From: Gammaproteobacteria bacterium
Lineage (GTDB): Bacteria; Pseudomonadota; Gammaproteobacteria; Steroidobacterales; MnTg04
Direction: 5' to 3'
DNA length: 13,276 nucleotides
Assembly: GCA_027297845.1 (NCBI GenBank)
Contig: JAPUHG010000311.1
Span: forward strand, 1-13,276
Below are positions 1 through 7,631 of this stretch, one piece after another. Each line of letters opens with the position of its first letter. Within the stretch, counting starts at the first letter, position 1. The notes beneath the pieces are model-generated. The model was not told the origin of the DNA and made no database searches. It saw nothing but the letters and a program-made list of their open reading frames with translations. A program made the position numbers and the translations under genes.

Positions 1-882
1 ACCAGGATTGCGGAAGTCGGAACTGTAGTCGCCGAAGGTGATCCCGTATCCCGCCTGGACGATACTATTATTCGCTTGCAAAAAAGCGAGTTCGCCGGTC
101 AGGTCGAACGCCAGCGCGCGCGTCTGACTTACCTGGAACCGGAAGTCGAACGGCTCAAAAAACTCCGTGAACAAAACAATGCCGCCATCAGCCGCCTGGA
201 TCAGACACGATCCGATCTGGAAGTCGCGCGCGGCGACACCCGGGTCGCAGAAGCCAGGCTCGCGCAGGCCGGCGTTCAATTGGCGAGAACCACAATACGC
301 GCACCATTTGCCGGTGTGGTGACCGAACGAATGAGCAACATCGGTGAGATGGTCAACATCGGTAGCGAAGTGGTCCGCCTGGTGGATCCTTCAGCCGTCG
401 AAATCGTGGCACGCGCGCCATTACGTTCTGCTGCGTTTTTGAAAAAAGGCGCAATCGTCCAGGTTTCAACCGGGCTACGCAACGAAGACAGTATCGTTCG
501 AACCATCGTACCGTTTGGCGACCCGCGTTCGCATATGTTCGAAATGCGGCTCAATGTCGATCCTGCTAACTGGGTGGTTGGTGAAAGTGTGCAGATCGCG
601 GTACCCACTGCAGAGGCGCGAAAAGTACTCGCCCTGCCCCGGGACGCGCTGGTCCTAAGGCGCAATGGCGCTATAGTTTTTAGGGTCGGCAACGACAAGC
701 TCGTTGAAAGGGTTTCAATTCTGGTGGGCAGCGGCGATGGCGACATGATCGAAGTTTCCGGTGATCTCAAGGTCGGCGACAAAATCGTCATAAGGGGCGC
801 CGAGAGATTGCGTCCGGGTCAAAAGGTCATGGTACTGAATACCGACGTGGAAGCTGGCAACAAAGCCTCGACCGCCAACTGA
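1..882 (+). CDS. RND/HlyD-family efflux periplasmic adaptor subunit (5' truncated by window)
   Basis: This is the C-terminal part of a membrane fusion protein that links an inner-membrane pump to an outer-membrane channel in tripartite efflux. The frame is open from base 1, giving 293 visible residues, so a TTG at 76 is not the true start. The first codons read as half of a lipoyl domain (VGTVVAEGDPVSRLDD). Next comes a charged alpha-hairpin (about residues 30-98, rich in E/R/L/A), then the second lipoyl half containing TTIRAPFAGVVTERMSNIGE. A beta-barrel and a membrane-proximal domain follow, the latter with typical VGDKIVIRGAERLRPGQKV wording near the end. The signal peptide and N-terminus lie upstream. 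No RND pump gene follows, since the next gene encodes a TPR protein, so the pump is presumably upstream or elsewhere. The family call is secure; the substrate cannot be told. Confidence 0.9.
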   Translation, partial: TRIAEVGTVVAEGDPVSRLDDTIIRLQKSEFAGQVERQRARLTYLEPEVERLKKLREQNNAAISRLDQTRSDLEVARGDTRVAEARLAQAGVQLARTTIRAPFAGVVTERMSNIGEMVNIGSEVVRLVDPSAVEIVARAPLRSAAFLKKGAIVQVSTGLRNEDSIVRTIVPFGDPRSHMFEMRLNVDPANWVVGESVQIAVPTAEARKVLALPRDALVLRRNGAIVFRVGNDKLVERVSILVGSGDGDMIEVSGDLKVGDKIVIRGAERLRPGQKVMVLNTDVEAGNKASTAN

Positions 883-1042
883 TTGACTGATCCGGCGCGC
901 CTGGCGAAGAATACTGTCGGTATTCGACGGCGTCTGAGAGTACGCTTAACGCCAAGAACGGACAGCGCAGGTCTCAAGTGGCACTAACTCTGAATTCGGC
1001 GACCAACTGCGATATCCTTGACGGTCAACAGGGGGGCCTTTC
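883..1042. other. intergenic spacer between adaptor and TPR genes
   Basis: These 160 bases hold no convincing gene. A perfect 6-bp inverted repeat (GAATAC at 909-914, GTATTC at 920-925, 5-base loop) sits shortly after the adaptor stop codon, but no T-run follows, so it is at best a weak terminator. The last bases before the next gene contain a G-rich stretch (1030-1036, GGGGGG) that can serve as its ribosome binding site. Confidence 0.4.
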
Positions 1043-2806
1043 ATGGTCAGAGCAACGCAGTTCATTAATGAACTACGACGCCGCAACGTGTTCCGCAGCG
1101 GCGTTGCTTATGTCGTGGTTGCGTGGCTGCTGATCCAGGTCGCCGATATTCTCCTCGAGGCATTCGCCGCACCCGGATGGTCGATGCGTGCCATCGTCAT
1201 AGCACTGGCGGTTGGATTTCCGGTTGTCCTGATTCTCGCGTGGGTCTATGAAATTACGACCCAGGGTGTAAAGCGTACCGAGGAAATTTCCGAAGGCGAG
1301 GTGATCTCGGTTCACACGGGTCGTCAGATGGACTTCGTGATCATTGGCGTGCTGATCGTGGCCGTCGCATTGTTCGCGGCGGACAGATTCAGGTGGATCG
1401 ATTTTGGCGCTGGTCCCTCAATCGATCTTCGGTCGATTGCCGTGCTGCCGTTCGACAACTTAAGCGGGGATCCGGAGCAGGAATATTTTGCCGATGGAAT
1501 GACAGAAACATTGATTACAGAATTGTCCAAGATTGCCGCACTCCGCGTGATCTCGCGTCAGTCCGTGATGCAATTCAAAGGCTCGAATCTGTCCATGCCG
1601 GAAATCGCCCGGAAGTTGAACGTGGACGCAGTGATTGAAGGCTCGGCGCTGCTTATCGGAGACCAAGTCAGGATCACGGTGCAACTGATCGAGGCTGCCA
1701 CCGACGTACACCTGTGGGCGGATGACTACGACCGCGATCTTCGCGATGTATTGGCGATACACAGTGAGGTCGCACGCGCCATCGCCCAGGAAATCCAGAT
1801 TGCAGTAACTCCGGAGGAAGCGGTCCGCCTGGCTGATGTTCGAGAGGTCAATCCCGAGGCCTATCGGCTCTATCTCCTGGGGCACTACCACCTTAACAAG
1901 TGGGAACCAGCGGATATGGAAAAAGCCGTCCGCTATTTTCAGCAGGCTATTGAGCTCGACCCACATTATGCGCAACCCCATGTGGGCCTGTCCAAATATT
2001 ATGGCGCAGTCGGTTTCTATGGCTACATACCCCCGCGAGTTTCCGCTGAACAGGGGCGCGCCGCTGCGGCCCGAGCACTGGATATCGACAGCAACCTGGC
2101 CAGCGCTCATACGGAAAACGCACTCATCTCTTTCTTTTACGACTGGGATTGGGAAAAGGCCGAGGAGGAATTCCAAAAGACCATTTCACTGAATTCGAGT
2201 TATGCCTGGGCACATCAATTTTACGCCTGGTTCCTGGCGGCCACGGGCCGCACGGAGGAAGCTCACGCCAGCATAAGACGTGCGCTCGAACTCGACCCGC
2301 TTGCGATCCTGGCGTACATGACGGCGGCGGACGTTTTCTGGTTGTCACGCGAATACGACCAGGCCATTGCTCAACTGCATGAGAGCCTCGATATCTTCCC
2401 CAACGACCCTCAGGCACTTTCACGGCTCGGTCGGAATCATGTAGAGATGGGCATGTTCACAGAAGCAGTCGATGAAATGGAACGAGCGGTAGCGCTCTCT
2501 CCTGGCTTCATCGAACATTACTGGATGCTGGGACACGCGTATGCCGTGGCCGGGGAAACTGCGAAGGCTCAGAAAGTTCTGGATGACTTGCACGATCTGG
2601 CCAAACAACGGTACGTCCTGCCGTTGGCCTTTGCGGTCATTCACACCGGCCTGGGAGAAAACGATGAGGCGCTGAAGTGGCTGGAAAGGGCCTACCAGGA
2701 TCGCAATAATTGGATGGTGTATCTGCAAGTTGTACCCTGGTTCGACCCGCTGCGCTCCGACCCTCGCTTCCGGGACCTGATGGAGCGAATGAACTTTCCG
2801 GGGTAG
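1043..2806 (+). CDS. membrane-anchored TolB/FlgO-like domain and TPR repeat protein
   Basis: The 587-residue protein has a three-part design. The N-terminus (FINELRRRNVFRSG) leads into hydrophobic segments at about residues 20-40, 48-70 and 97-113, so it is anchored in the inner membrane. Residues about 130-255 match the TolB/FlgO-like N-terminal domain found in many TPR proteins and adenylate cyclase-like regulators (SIAVLPFDNLSGDPEQEYFA, then DGMTETLITELS). From about 270 to 575 there are degenerate tetratricopeptide repeats, for example AVRYFQQAIELDPHYAQPH and SIRRALELDP, ending in WFDPLRSDPRFRDLMERMNF. Related proteins often carry a CadC-type or LytTR DNA-binding domain in front; none is seen here. 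The ATG at 1043 follows a GGGGGG tract. A scaffolding or signalling role at the membrane is inference. The gene converges on the TonB receptor gene with a 36-base gap. Confidence 0.88.
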   Translation: MVRATQFINELRRRNVFRSGVAYVVVAWLLIQVADILLEAFAAPGWSMRAIVIALAVGFPVVLILAWVYEITTQGVKRTEEISEGEVISVHTGRQMDFVIIGVLIVAVALFAADRFRWIDFGAGPSIDLRSIAVLPFDNLSGDPEQEYFADGMTETLITELSKIAALRVISRQSVMQFKGSNLSMPEIARKLNVDAVIEGSALLIGDQVRITVQLIEAATDVHLWADDYDRDLRDVLAIHSEVARAIAQEIQIAVTPEEAVRLADVREVNPEAYRLYLLGHYHLNKWEPADMEKAVRYFQQAIELDPHYAQPHVGLSKYYGAVGFYGYIPPRVSAEQGRAAAARALDIDSNLASAHTENALISFFYDWDWEKAEEEFQKTISLNSSYAWAHQFYAWFLAATGRTEEAHASIRRALELDPLAILAYMTAADVFWLSREYDQAIAQLHESLDIFPNDPQALSRLGRNHVEMGMFTEAVDEMERAVALSPGFIEHYWMLGHAYAVAGETAKAQKVLDDLHDLAKQRYVLPLAFAVIHTGLGENDEALKWLERAYQDRNNWMVYLQVVPWFDPLRSDPRFRDLMERMNFPG

Positions 2807-2842
2807 GCTCCCAATTTCAGGATCGGCAAATACCTTTAGCCC

Positions 2843-5167
2843 CTAACGGTCACGGGTGGCCAGGCTTCCGAATCGGTACCGGACGCGGACCTCCCAATGT
2901 CTTGGACGTGCAAAACTAGCGGCCACCAGACCAAAGTCCGGTTTTCCGGCCACGCCGCTCACAATGTATTTCTCGTTGGTGAGATTGTCTCCAAATACGG
3001 CGAACTCCCAGCGACCCGAGTTGCTCACCAGGGTTGCGCCGGCATGCAGAAGTCCATAGGCGTCCTGGGTGAGTTCTTCGGTGTTGATAGCGTCCTTGTA
3101 GGTTTTGTCTCGCCACGAATAGTCACCGCGAATCACAAGTCGGCCAATTTGTTGCAGTTGTGTTGAATAAATCAGGCCCACATCGATGGACCACTCCGGC
3201 GTGTTCATGAGCTTGGAGTCCAGCGTAACGGGTATCGTCAGGCCCGAAAGACCCGCTTGATCCAGCTTGACGTACTTCGCATCCAGGTAGCCGATGCCCG
3301 TCTCCAACCTCAGACCGGTAGTGAGTGCCGCGGCGAGTTCGACTTCCACTCCTTTTATCTCAGCCTCAGCTGCGTTGAGGATCTGAGGTTCTACGCCGTT
3401 CAGCACACTGATTTGGATATCGTCATAGTCGACAAAAAAAGTCGCGCCGGCCACCGTGAATCGTCCGCGGCTTGCCTTGACCCCGAGCTCGTATGAAGTG
3501 ACGTGCTCCGGATCAAAAGGCAGGTACTCCTGCCTGGGCAACAGCACCAGAGTGTTGAATCCGCCGCTTTTGAACCCCCGTGAGACGCTGCCATAAATCT
3601 GCAGATCCGGATCAATAAAATATTGCATCCCGACCATCGGGGACGAATTGTCGAACGACTTCGAGTCACCGTTGCTCGCCACAAGCCCGATCCCCGGTGG
3701 GTTGCTAACCCATTTTTTCTCGGTCGTGTAACGTAAGCCCACAAACCCATACAGGCGTTCGCTGAACGCATATTCAAGATGTGAAAAAACGGCCGCGCTG
3801 CGAGCATGGTGCACGCTGACGATTGGCTGAATGCCCGGACTCAACTGAACGCCGAACAGCGGGTTGGGAGCGCCAAAGACCGGGTCGAATTCGACCGACG
3901 CAAGTTCGGGGACGATGATTGCGCCGCCGGATGCTGTGGCTTTCTCTTCGAAATAATAAAGACCCACCAACCAATCCAGTGCGCCGTTACGACCCCGCAG
4001 ATTGAACTCCTGGCTGAATTGATGTTGATCGACGCCCAGGATGTCCTCGATGATGACCAACGGCGAACCATCCACGTCCAGCGCCCAATCACTTTCCAGG
4101 TCGCGGTATGCGGTGATGGAGGTAAAATTCAGGGCGCCAGGTTGCCAGCTAACAATTGCTGTCAGCCCGTAAGCATCGAGATCGGACCCCGATTCGCCGG
4201 TCGAATAATTCGTGAAATTGCTTGGTGTAATGAATCGTGAATCCCAGGGCACACCATTGCCGAATCCGGGAACGGTGTTGGTCGGCGCCACAAAGAAATT
4301 GTAGGCGCCTGTAAGCGACATCGGGCCGGGCTCGGCAAAGACCGTCGTGGTCATTGGGGCACCTTGGCGGGTGCGAGTCCAGTCGCCAATGAAGTCGACC
4401 GTCAGATTGTCTTCGGGTATCCACCTTAATGCGCCGCGCAAAAAATCGGTGTTGACGTCACCGAACTCCGTGCCATCCTGCAAACTGACGCCATCACCGT
4501 CCAGGTTGAGGCTCGAGGCGGCGAATCTAGTCAGTACCTGATCCGTCAACGGTGCGTTAACGACGAGCCGCAGATCGGCTCGATTGTCACTGCCTGTGGT
4601 GACGTCGGCCCAACTTGAGAAGGTATCGGTCGGGCGCTTGGTCATTATGGTTATGGCGCCACCGGTCGCATTCTTACCAAACAAAGTGCCCTGCGGACCA
4701 CGCAAGACCTCGACCTGGCTTACATCGAGCACACCCAACACGCTTCCCACGCCCCGTGCGATGTAGACTCCGTCCAGATAAAGGCCGACAGCCGGATCCG
4801 TGGAGTGCTCTGCGAAATTCGCCGCTTGCCCAACTCCGCGGATATGGATCGAGCTGGAGTTGGCTGCTCCGACGAAGGACGGATCCCATTCGACGTTAGG
4901 CGTGTATCTGGCTATCTCGGCGACATCGGACAGATTGAGCGTCTCCAGTTCCCCATCGGTGAAGATGGACATGGAAATAGGCACATCCTGCGCCGCCTTT
5001 TCGCGTTTTTGAGCCGTAACGATAATTTCTTCGATGACCAATGCGCCATCGCCGGTCCCGGATGGCGTGGTTTCCTGGGGTTGCACCGCGGCAAATGGAA
5101 AGAGGCCGAAGCACATGCTTAGTGCGCAGACAATTTTTAAGTTGCAGCATTTGATTTTTCTAGACAT
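2843..5167 (-). CDS. TonB-dependent outer-membrane receptor
   Basis: The 774-residue protein imports a ligand across the outer membrane using TonB/ExbBD energy. It has a signal peptide (about residues 1-31, hydrophobic core KIVCALSMCFGLFPFAA) and a TonB-box-like region at about 43-60 (ALVIEEIIVTAQKREKAAQD). The plug domain follows, with VEVLRGPQGTLFGKNATGG, and then a 22-strand-type barrel containing GSVSRGFKSGGFN and YELGVKASRGRF. There is no N-terminal STN signalling domain, so it does not look like a FecA-type transducer. The last barrel strand ends at RVRYRF, but translation continues for eight residues (GSLATRDR), whereas these receptors usually end on the aromatic residue. The ATG at 5167 is preceded by GGAGG at a good distance. 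No periplasmic, inner-membrane or degradative partner lies beside it, so the substrate is open; this subtype (VTAQKRE..QDVPIS) occurs in large expansions in Sphingomonads and marine Gammaproteobacteria. Confidence 0.95.
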   Translation of the reverse strand: MSRKIKCCNLKIVCALSMCFGLFPFAAVQPQETTPSGTGDGALVIEEIIVTAQKREKAAQDVPISMSIFTDGELETLNLSDVAEIARYTPNVEWDPSFVGAANSSSIHIRGVGQAANFAEHSTDPAVGLYLDGVYIARGVGSVLGVLDVSQVEVLRGPQGTLFGKNATGGAITIMTKRPTDTFSSWADVTTGSDNRADLRLVVNAPLTDQVLTRFAASSLNLDGDGVSLQDGTEFGDVNTDFLRGALRWIPEDNLTVDFIGDWTRTRQGAPMTTTVFAEPGPMSLTGAYNFFVAPTNTVPGFGNGVPWDSRFITPSNFTNYSTGESGSDLDAYGLTAIVSWQPGALNFTSITAYRDLESDWALDVDGSPLVIIEDILGVDQHQFSQEFNLRGRNGALDWLVGLYYFEEKATASGGAIIVPELASVEFDPVFGAPNPLFGVQLSPGIQPIVSVHHARSAAVFSHLEYAFSERLYGFVGLRYTTEKKWVSNPPGIGLVASNGDSKSFDNSSPMVGMQYFIDPDLQIYGSVSRGFKSGGFNTLVLLPRQEYLPFDPEHVTSYELGVKASRGRFTVAGATFFVDYDDIQISVLNGVEPQILNAAEAEIKGVEVELAAALTTGLRLETGIGYLDAKYVKLDQAGLSGLTIPVTLDSKLMNTPEWSIDVGLIYSTQLQQIGRLVIRGDYSWRDKTYKDAINTEELTQDAYGLLHAGATLVSNSGRWEFAVFGDNLTNEKYIVSGVAGKPDFGLVAASFARPRHWEVRVRYRFGSLATRDR

Positions 5168-5406
5168 GGACAGCCTCCGTACTTTAGCGCGCTATCAAAA
5201 AATCCTCTGCACATCCATTTGAAACGCCTAATACGCAAAGCTTAGTTGAAAAGTCGGTCAATCGCCTGAAAATCAAGTAATTAGCCTTGGTCACGCGGGA
5301 GGAAATAGCCGTTATGGGTAGCGGGCTGACGACAGCAATCTGACATTAGCCGTCAGGTCTGGACTGGATCAACAGAACAACAATCTGTTGGCAGGACTGA
5401 CTCGCG
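5168..5406. other. intergenic region: TonB receptor leader and end of dehydratase operon
   Basis: These 239 bases hold no convincing gene. The receptor's ribosome binding site (GGAGG on the minus strand) is at its low end. A perfect 10-bp palindrome TAGCGCGCTA is at 5185-5194, in the likely receptor leader. On the minus strand a TTGACC (near 5256-5261) resembles a -35 box, but the nearest TATTAG lies 22 bases on, too far for a standard sigma-70 promoter. Close to the dehydratase stop is a 7-bp perfect inverted repeat (CAACAGA 5370-5376, TCTGTTG 5384-5390) without a T-run. A looser pair, CTGACG 5326-5331 and CGTCAG 5351-5356, also occurs. Confidence 0.45.
5185..5194. promoter_or_regulatory. 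palindrome TAGCGCGCTA in the TonB receptor leader (candidate operator)
   Basis: A perfect 10-bp palindrome lies 18-27 bases upstream of the receptor start codon, just beyond its ribosome binding site. Its position would suit repressor binding or a small mRNA hairpin. No second copy was noticed and no regulator gene lies nearby, so a regulatory role is only a guess. Confidence 0.2.
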
Positions 5407-6375
5407 TCAAAAATCCCGTTGCCAGGGTAACCAATCCAGGTCGAGGTTTCCTCCGGTAAAAACCACTGCGGCGCGACGCCCTTTCAATTCAATACGCCGT
5501 TCGAGCAGCGCGGCCACCGGCACCGCCGCCGAGGGTTCGATGAGTTGTTTCATGCGCTCCCAGACCAACCGCGTCGCCTCGATAATCGCATCCTCAGACA
5601 CCGTGACGATGTCATCCACGAGCTCGGCGATGATCGGAAAGGTCTTGTCGCCCAGTGAGGCGCGCAAACCATCGGCGATCGTATCCGGGGAATCGATGAT
5701 CACCCGCTCGCCGCTATCGAGCGATTGCCTGGCGTCATCGGCCCGTTCAGGCTCGATGCCAATAACCTGAATCTCAGGTCGTAGTTCCTTGATCGCCAGC
5801 AGACTGCCGCTCAACAATCCGCCGCCACCCACCGGCACCATCAGTAGATCGATATCTTCTTGTTGCTCGATGATTTCGAGCGCGACCGTCCCCTGACCGG
5901 CAATGACGCGATAATCATTATAGGGATGGATCACATGAACGCCCTTTTTATCGACCAGCTCCTGCAAGGCGGCTTCGCGATTGGCAAGCCCCGGTTTGCA
6001 ATCGACGATATTCGCGCCATAACTTTCGACGGCACGCTTTTTGGCGGCGGGTGCGTCGTCGGGCATGACGACCCAGGCTTGGGCGTCTTTGGTACCGGCG
6101 GCAAGCGCCACCGCCGCGCCGTGGTTACCCGATGAATGAGTTGCAACTCCCTTGCCGAGTTCTTCAGCGCTCAGCGAGAACACGGCGTTGGCTGCACCCC
6201 TGGCCTTGAACGCGCCGACGCGTTGCAGATGCTCGCACTTGAAATGAAGCTCACCGGAGAACATCTGGTCGAGGCTGCGCGAGCGCATCAATGGCGTCCG
6301 CTGGACAAGGCCCGCAATGCGCTCGGCCGCCTGTCTGATCGCCGCCAGGTCCGGTCTTGTCTCGCAATCAGGCAT
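5407..6375 (-). CDS. PLP-dependent serine racemase / threo-3-hydroxyaspartate dehydratase-type enzyme (serine/threonine dehydratase family)
   Basis: This is a fold-type II PLP enzyme of 322 residues acting on small hydroxy amino acids. Counting from the ATG at 6375, the PLP Schiff-base lysine is K57 in VGAFKARGA. The SSGNHG loop is at 81-86, the phosphate-binding GGGGL at 183-187 and the cofactor-ring region FTGGN at 306-310. The SSGNHG loop (Ser where biosynthetic threonine dehydratases have Ala) and the residues matching the serine racemase metal site (E208, A212, D214 in GIEPERADDA) favour the serine racemase or hydroxyaspartate ammonia-lyase branch over IlvA. No ACT regulatory domain is present. 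The frame stays open to 6465, but that extension overlaps the upstream gene by 98 bases and has no family-like sequence, so 6375 is preferred. The start overlaps the upstream stop by 8 bases, suggesting translational coupling. The exact substrate is uncertain. Confidence 0.88.
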   Translation of the reverse strand: MPDCETRPDLAAIRQAAERIAGLVQRTPLMRSRSLDQMFSGELHFKCEHLQRVGAFKARGAANAVFSLSAEELGKGVATHSSGNHGAAVALAAGTKDAQAWVVMPDDAPAAKKRAVESYGANIVDCKPGLANREAALQELVDKKGVHVIHPYNDYRVIAGQGTVALEIIEQQEDIDLLMVPVGGGGLLSGSLLAIKELRPEIQVIGIEPERADDARQSLDSGERVIIDSPDTIADGLRASLGDKTFPIIAELVDDIVTVSEDAIIEATRLVWERMKQLIEPSAAVPVAALLERRIELKGRRAAVVFTGGNLDLDWLPWQRDF

Positions 6376-6979
6376 GCGTCGTCTCAACCTTATCAAACAC
6401 CAGCAGCAGATTGTTTGCCGGCATCCTGTGCCACCTGCACAATTCGAGACCCGCTTGACCGGCAATGCTTTCCATTTCGCCGAGATCCCGCAAACCCATC
6501 AAGGGGTCACGCTTCTTCAGCCACGTATCGAATTGCCGGTTGCTGCCGCTGGTGAAGTCCCCGTTTTCGTTGAACGGGCCATACAGGCAAAACCTGCCAC
6601 GGTCCAAAGGCGCCAGTAACTTGCCCACACCAGCCATCATTGCGCAGACCCTATCCCAATGCATGATGTGCGCTGTGTTCGCGCTAAAGACAGCATCGGC
6701 GCCGGTATCCGGCCAGTGTTCGCTGGACACATCCAGTTCGAGCGGGCCAGGCAACTCAATGCCCTCGACCTCGCCGATCCAGCTCCTGATACCCGGATGA
6801 TGCTCCGCCAACTCGCTAGTCTGCCAGATCAGGTGCCGCATTCGCGGCGCAAAGAAAACCGCATGCTGTCCAGTGCCGCTACCGATCTCCAGGACGTTCC
6901 TGGTATCGGCAAATTCCTCGAGCAATAGATCGAGTATCGGCTGCTGATTGCGCTCACATGAATCCGCGTGGGGTTTCAT
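6368..6979 (-). CDS. DUF938 / METTL26-like SAM-dependent methyltransferase
   Basis: The 203-residue protein is a class I Rossmann-fold methyltransferase of the DUF938 family, whose animal relative is METTL26. S-adenosylmethionine-binding motif I is VLEIGSGTGQHA (residues 29-40). The family's characteristic stretch FSANTAHIMHW lies at about 98-108 and YGPFNENGDFTSGSN follows at about 133-147. The substrate of this family is not established to my knowledge. The ATG directly abuts the orn stop codon (TAGATG, no gap) and there is no clear Shine-Dalgarno sequence, so translation is probably coupled to orn. Its own TGA lies inside the start of the dehydratase gene. The three genes therefore form one tightly packed operon. 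Confidence 0.9.
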   Translation of the reverse strand: MKPHADSCERNQQPILDLLLEEFADTRNVLEIGSGTGQHAVFFAPRMRHLIWQTSELAEHHPGIRSWIGEVEGIELPGPLELDVSSEHWPDTGADAVFSANTAHIMHWDRVCAMMAGVGKLLAPLDRGRFCLYGPFNENGDFTSGSNRQFDTWLKKRDPLMGLRDLGEMESIAGQAGLELCRWHRMPANNLLLVFDKVETTHA

Positions 6980-7549
6980 CTATTTCGTGGGCGGCGCATG
7001 AAAATCGCTGGCAATAAAATATTTACGGTAATGTTTGAGTTCATTGATCGAATCGTAAATATCCGCCAGCGCCAGGTGCCTGGAATCCTTTTCCAGGCTA
7101 TCGAGGATTTTCGGCGCCCAGCGAACCGCAAGCTCCTTCAGGCTACTGACATCCAGATTACGATAATGAAAGAATTTTTCGAGATCCGGCATGCAGCGGG
7201 CCAGAAAGCGCCGGTCCTGGCAAATGCTGTTTCCGCACATCGGCGCCTTGCTGGGCAACACGTGTTGCTGCAGAAACTCGATGGTTGCCTGTTCGGCCTG
7301 CGCTTCAAAAGTCGTGCTCTCGCGCACCCGCTCGGTCAGCCCTGACTTGCCGTGTTGCTTGGTGTTCCAGCTATCCATGCCGTCGAGCAGATCGTCTTGC
7401 TGGTGGATGGCGAATACCGGCCCTTCCGCAATCACGTTCAATTCCTTATCGGTTACCACGGTCGCAATTTCGATGATCCGGTCCGAATCCGGCATCAGCC
7501 CGGTCATTTCCAGGTCGATCCAGATCAGATTCATGGGGTCGGGTGTCAT
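6980..7549 (-). CDS. orn: oligoribonuclease
   Basis: Orn is a cytoplasmic 3'-5' exoribonuclease that degrades RNA dinucleotides and other very short RNAs, including pGpG from cyclic-di-GMP breakdown. All DEDDh catalytic residues are visible: D12 and E14 in LIWIDLEMTG, D112 in NSICQDRRF, and H158 and D163 in HLALADI. From the chosen start it is 189 residues, close to the E. coli length of about 181. Two ATGs lie at the 5' end. The first (7555) directly touches the AAAGG ribosome binding site, while the second (7549) has six bases between AGG and ATG, so 7549 is preferred. A third candidate is the Met before NLIWIDLE, at 7534. It is first in an operon with the DUF938 gene and a PLP enzyme, and divergent from the M48-rsgA pair. 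The annotation is certain; only the start is a choice. Confidence 0.97.
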   Translation of the reverse strand: MTPDPMNLIWIDLEMTGLMPDSDRIIEIATVVTDKELNVIAEGPVFAIHQQDDLLDGMDSWNTKQHGKSGLTERVRESTTFEAQAEQATIEFLQQHVLPSKAPMCGNSICQDRRFLARCMPDLEKFFHYRNLDVSSLKELAVRWAPKILDSLEKDSRHLALADIYDSINELKHYRKYFIASDFHAPPTK

Positions 7550-7631
7550 ATCCATCCTTTCGTTCCATTGCTTGCGGCTAATACTAGCAAAGGCTAAGCT
7601 GTGCCGCGCTTACCCAAGGGGCTGACACATA

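Noticed and set aside
276..791. Minus-strand open frame (171 codons) opposite the efflux adaptor
   Set aside because: The serine-, threonine- and arginine-rich composition with no motifs is typical of an antisense shadow.
909..925. Inverted repeat GAATAC/GTATTC as a terminator for the adaptor gene
   Set aside because: Only a 6-bp AT-rich stem with no T-run afterwards, so it cannot be called an intrinsic terminator.
1460..2176. Long open frame on the minus strand (238 codons) inside the TPR gene
   Set aside because: It lies wholly opposite a well-supported gene, has no family-like motifs and no ribosome binding site; GC-rich codon use opens such antisense frames.
5325..5343. Short open frame near 5315-5343 after a GGAGG, as a leader peptide
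   Set aside because: It would encode nine residues with no regulatory codon bias and precedes no plus-strand gene; probably chance.
5370..5390. Inverted repeat CAACAGA/TCTGTTG as terminator of the orn-DUF938-PLP operon
   Set aside because: The 7-bp stem is perfect, but no T-run follows on the minus strand and the loop is A/C-rich; too weak to annotate.
6376..6465. Upstream extension of the PLP enzyme to 6465
   Set aside because: The extra 30 residues are cysteine- and arginine-rich, do not resemble the family and overlap the DUF938 coding region; the ATG at 6375 gives a normal N-terminus.
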